Assembly: GCF_004343585.1 (NCBI RefSeq)
Contig: NZ_SLYW01000003.1
Coordinates: forward strand, 682,001-746,000
DNA length: 64,000 bases
Direction: 5' to 3'
Origin: Neorhizobium sp. JUb45
Lineage (GTDB): Bacteria > Pseudomonadota > Alphaproteobacteria > Rhizobiales > Rhizobiaceae
Within the stretch, counting starts at the first letter, position 1. The number at the start of each line of letters is the position of its first letter. The notes below the pieces were generated by a model. It saw nothing but the letters and a program-made list of their open reading frames with translations, did no database searches and was not told the origin of the DNA. Positions 63,114 through 64,000 of this stretch are shown here, piece by piece. Made by a program: the position numbers and the translations under genes.

Positions 63114-64000
63114 TCACCGGTGAACGGCGAGTGCGTTGTCGTAGAGGGAACAGAATTCGGCAGAAACATCCGATGCGATCGATGCGATCAGTGGCGCAAG
63201 TCGCGACGACGGATTGTCGAGATAGACGGCAAAATAGTCGGTTGCCGGAAAGGGATGGCGAACGTTCAAGACTTTCAGCGTGCCGAGCCGCAACTCGTTC
63301 TGAATGACGATCGGCGGCAGAACGGCAATGCCGATGCCGGCCGCGACCATGCTGATCGTCGTTGCCAGCGAGTTGGAATAATGCACCACACCCTGACCCA
63401 GCGAATTGGTCGGCAGATATTCGACCATGCGCTTGTAGGCCTGTGTGCCCACCTCATAGGAAATGATCGGGTTCAGCATCAGGTCGGCGCGGGTCATCGC
63501 CTCCTCGTCGGAGGGAAAGGCGCTGTTGGCGATCCAGAACATGCCGAGCGTACAGAGATCGACGACCCGGAATTTTTCCACCTGTGGGCCATGAAAACCG
63601 AGAATGATGTCGAGTTCGCGCTTTTCCAGCTTGGAAAGGATGGTGAGCGACGCATCGGTGGTGACGGACACACGTACACGCGGAAACCGCTGCCTCAGTG
63701 TTTCCATGATGCCGGGAAGGATCGCCAGCGCCATGGAGGGTACGAGGCCGATGCGCACCGTGCCCTCCACCGTTTCAGGGGGCGCGACATCGGCGACAAG
63801 GCGATTGTAGCGGGCGATGATATCGCGGGCACCGGAAACGAAGGAGCGGCCCTCGCGCGTCAGGTGCACGTCGCGGGTGTCACGCTCGAAAAGGCGGATG
63901 CCGAGTTCCTGCTCGATGGCCGAGATGCGGTTGGAAATGGCGGCAGGAGTGATGTTCATGCGGTCGGCGGTGACACGAAAACTTCGAAGTTCCGCAAGCC
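63114..64000 (-). CDS. LysR-family regulator, 5' end cut by the window
   Basis: Reads to the right edge without an in-frame stop: beyond the ATG at 63959 the frame continues as LAELRSFRVTADR, which is the N-terminal helix of a LysR protein, so the true start lies outside the window. Seen parts: helix-turn-helix ITPAAISNRISAIEQELGIRLF, then the effector domain (about 200 residues) up to the stop at 63114. It probably regulates the class II aldolase gene just downstream, but that is inference from adjacency. Confidence 0.9.
   Translation of the reverse strand, partial: LAELRSFRVTADRMNITPAAISNRISAIEQELGIRLFERDTRDVHLTREGRSFVSGARDIIARYNRLVADVAPPETVEGTVRIGLVPSMALAILPGIMETLRQRFPRVRVSVTTDASLTILSKLEKRELDIILGFHGPQVEKFRVVDLCTLGMFWIANSAFPSDEEAMTRADLMLNPIISYEVGTQAYKRMVEYLPTNSLGQGVVHYSNSLATTISMVAAGIGIAVLPPIVIQNELRLGTLKVLNVRHPFPATDYFAVYLDNPSSRLAPLIASIASDVSAEFCSLYDNALAVHR

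Noticed and set aside
1..64000. CRISPR array, tRNA, rRNA, insertion sequence or prophage
   Set aside because: No regularly spaced repeats, tRNA-like cloverleaf, transposase or phage structural gene was seen on reading both strands.

Overview
The window is about 60% G+C and almost entirely coding. Gene content points to an alphaproteobacterium of the Rhizobiaceae (Agrobacterium/Allorhizobium/Rhizobium group). The evidence is a bet operon that includes choline sulfatase (betI-betC-betB-betA), a rhizobial Tat-exported beta-helix protein of the TIGR03808 type, a small DUF1127 protein, an inverted pair of RIME-like palindromes, and a promoter matching the EcfG/RpoE2 general stress consensus. No rRNA, tRNA, CRISPR array, insertion sequence or prophage was seen. 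The species cannot be fixed from this sequence alone.

Layout. 0.2-4.2 kb: sulfate ABC importer (binding protein, cysT, cysW, cysA). 4.3-6.5 kb: a lysyl-PG-synthase-like DUF2156 protein, the 3' stump of an EamA transporter, and a toxin-antitoxin pair. 6.5-12.3 kb: glycine betaine synthesis from choline and choline-O-sulfate, with a perfect BetI-type operator and an unexplained antisense gene between betB and betA. 12.5-15.5 kb: an EAL-CBS-GGDEF protein behind a three-unit Pho box, then a quinone oxidoreductase. 15.5-16.3 kb: a 24-codon ORF with three hairpins and a terminator, a perfect inverted repeat and a DUF1127 gene. 16.3-23.4 kb: DUF3750 protein, asparaginase, two glutathione transferases, a ParDE pair, the TIGR03808 protein and a PAS-GAF-GGDEF cyclase. 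23.4-29.8 kb: MarR/MFS efflux pair, ligase-associated exonuclease and ATP-dependent DNA ligase, and a membrane protein of unknown function.

29.9-36.6 kb holds a MexEF/CeoAB-type RND pump with a LlpE-like alpha/beta hydrolase and a divergent LysR gene, the same arrangement as the Burkholderia ceo/bpeEF loci. Here the hydrolase has lost its catalytic serine and histidine. A phosphopantetheinyl transferase follows. 37.4-49.8 kb is one long minus-strand gene train: peptide-type ABC importer, DeoR regulator, M20 amidohydrolase, two choline/ethanolamine-kinase-like proteins, an inositol-phosphatase-family enzyme, and both subunits of ethanolamine ammonia-lyase. It looks like a system that imports, cleaves and deaminates an ethanolamine-containing compound, with no microcompartment genes.

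50-56.3 kb carries two divergent operons for lipid modification: DUF1295 plus methyltransferase, and FAD oxidoreductase, DUF1365, CFA-type methyltransferase, DUF2147 and DUF2177. The second lies behind the EcfG-type promoter. 56.3-64 kb is a sugar-acid locus: SDR dehydrogenase, FCD-type GntR regulator, TRAP transporter, Gfo/Idh/MocA oxidoreductase, class II aldolase-family protein, and a LysR gene cut by the window edge.

The most promising leads are the ethanolamine-conjugate locus, the pseudo-esterase in the RND operon, the Pho-box-controlled c-di-GMP enzyme, the stress-promoter lipid cluster and the small structured ORF at 15.7 kb.
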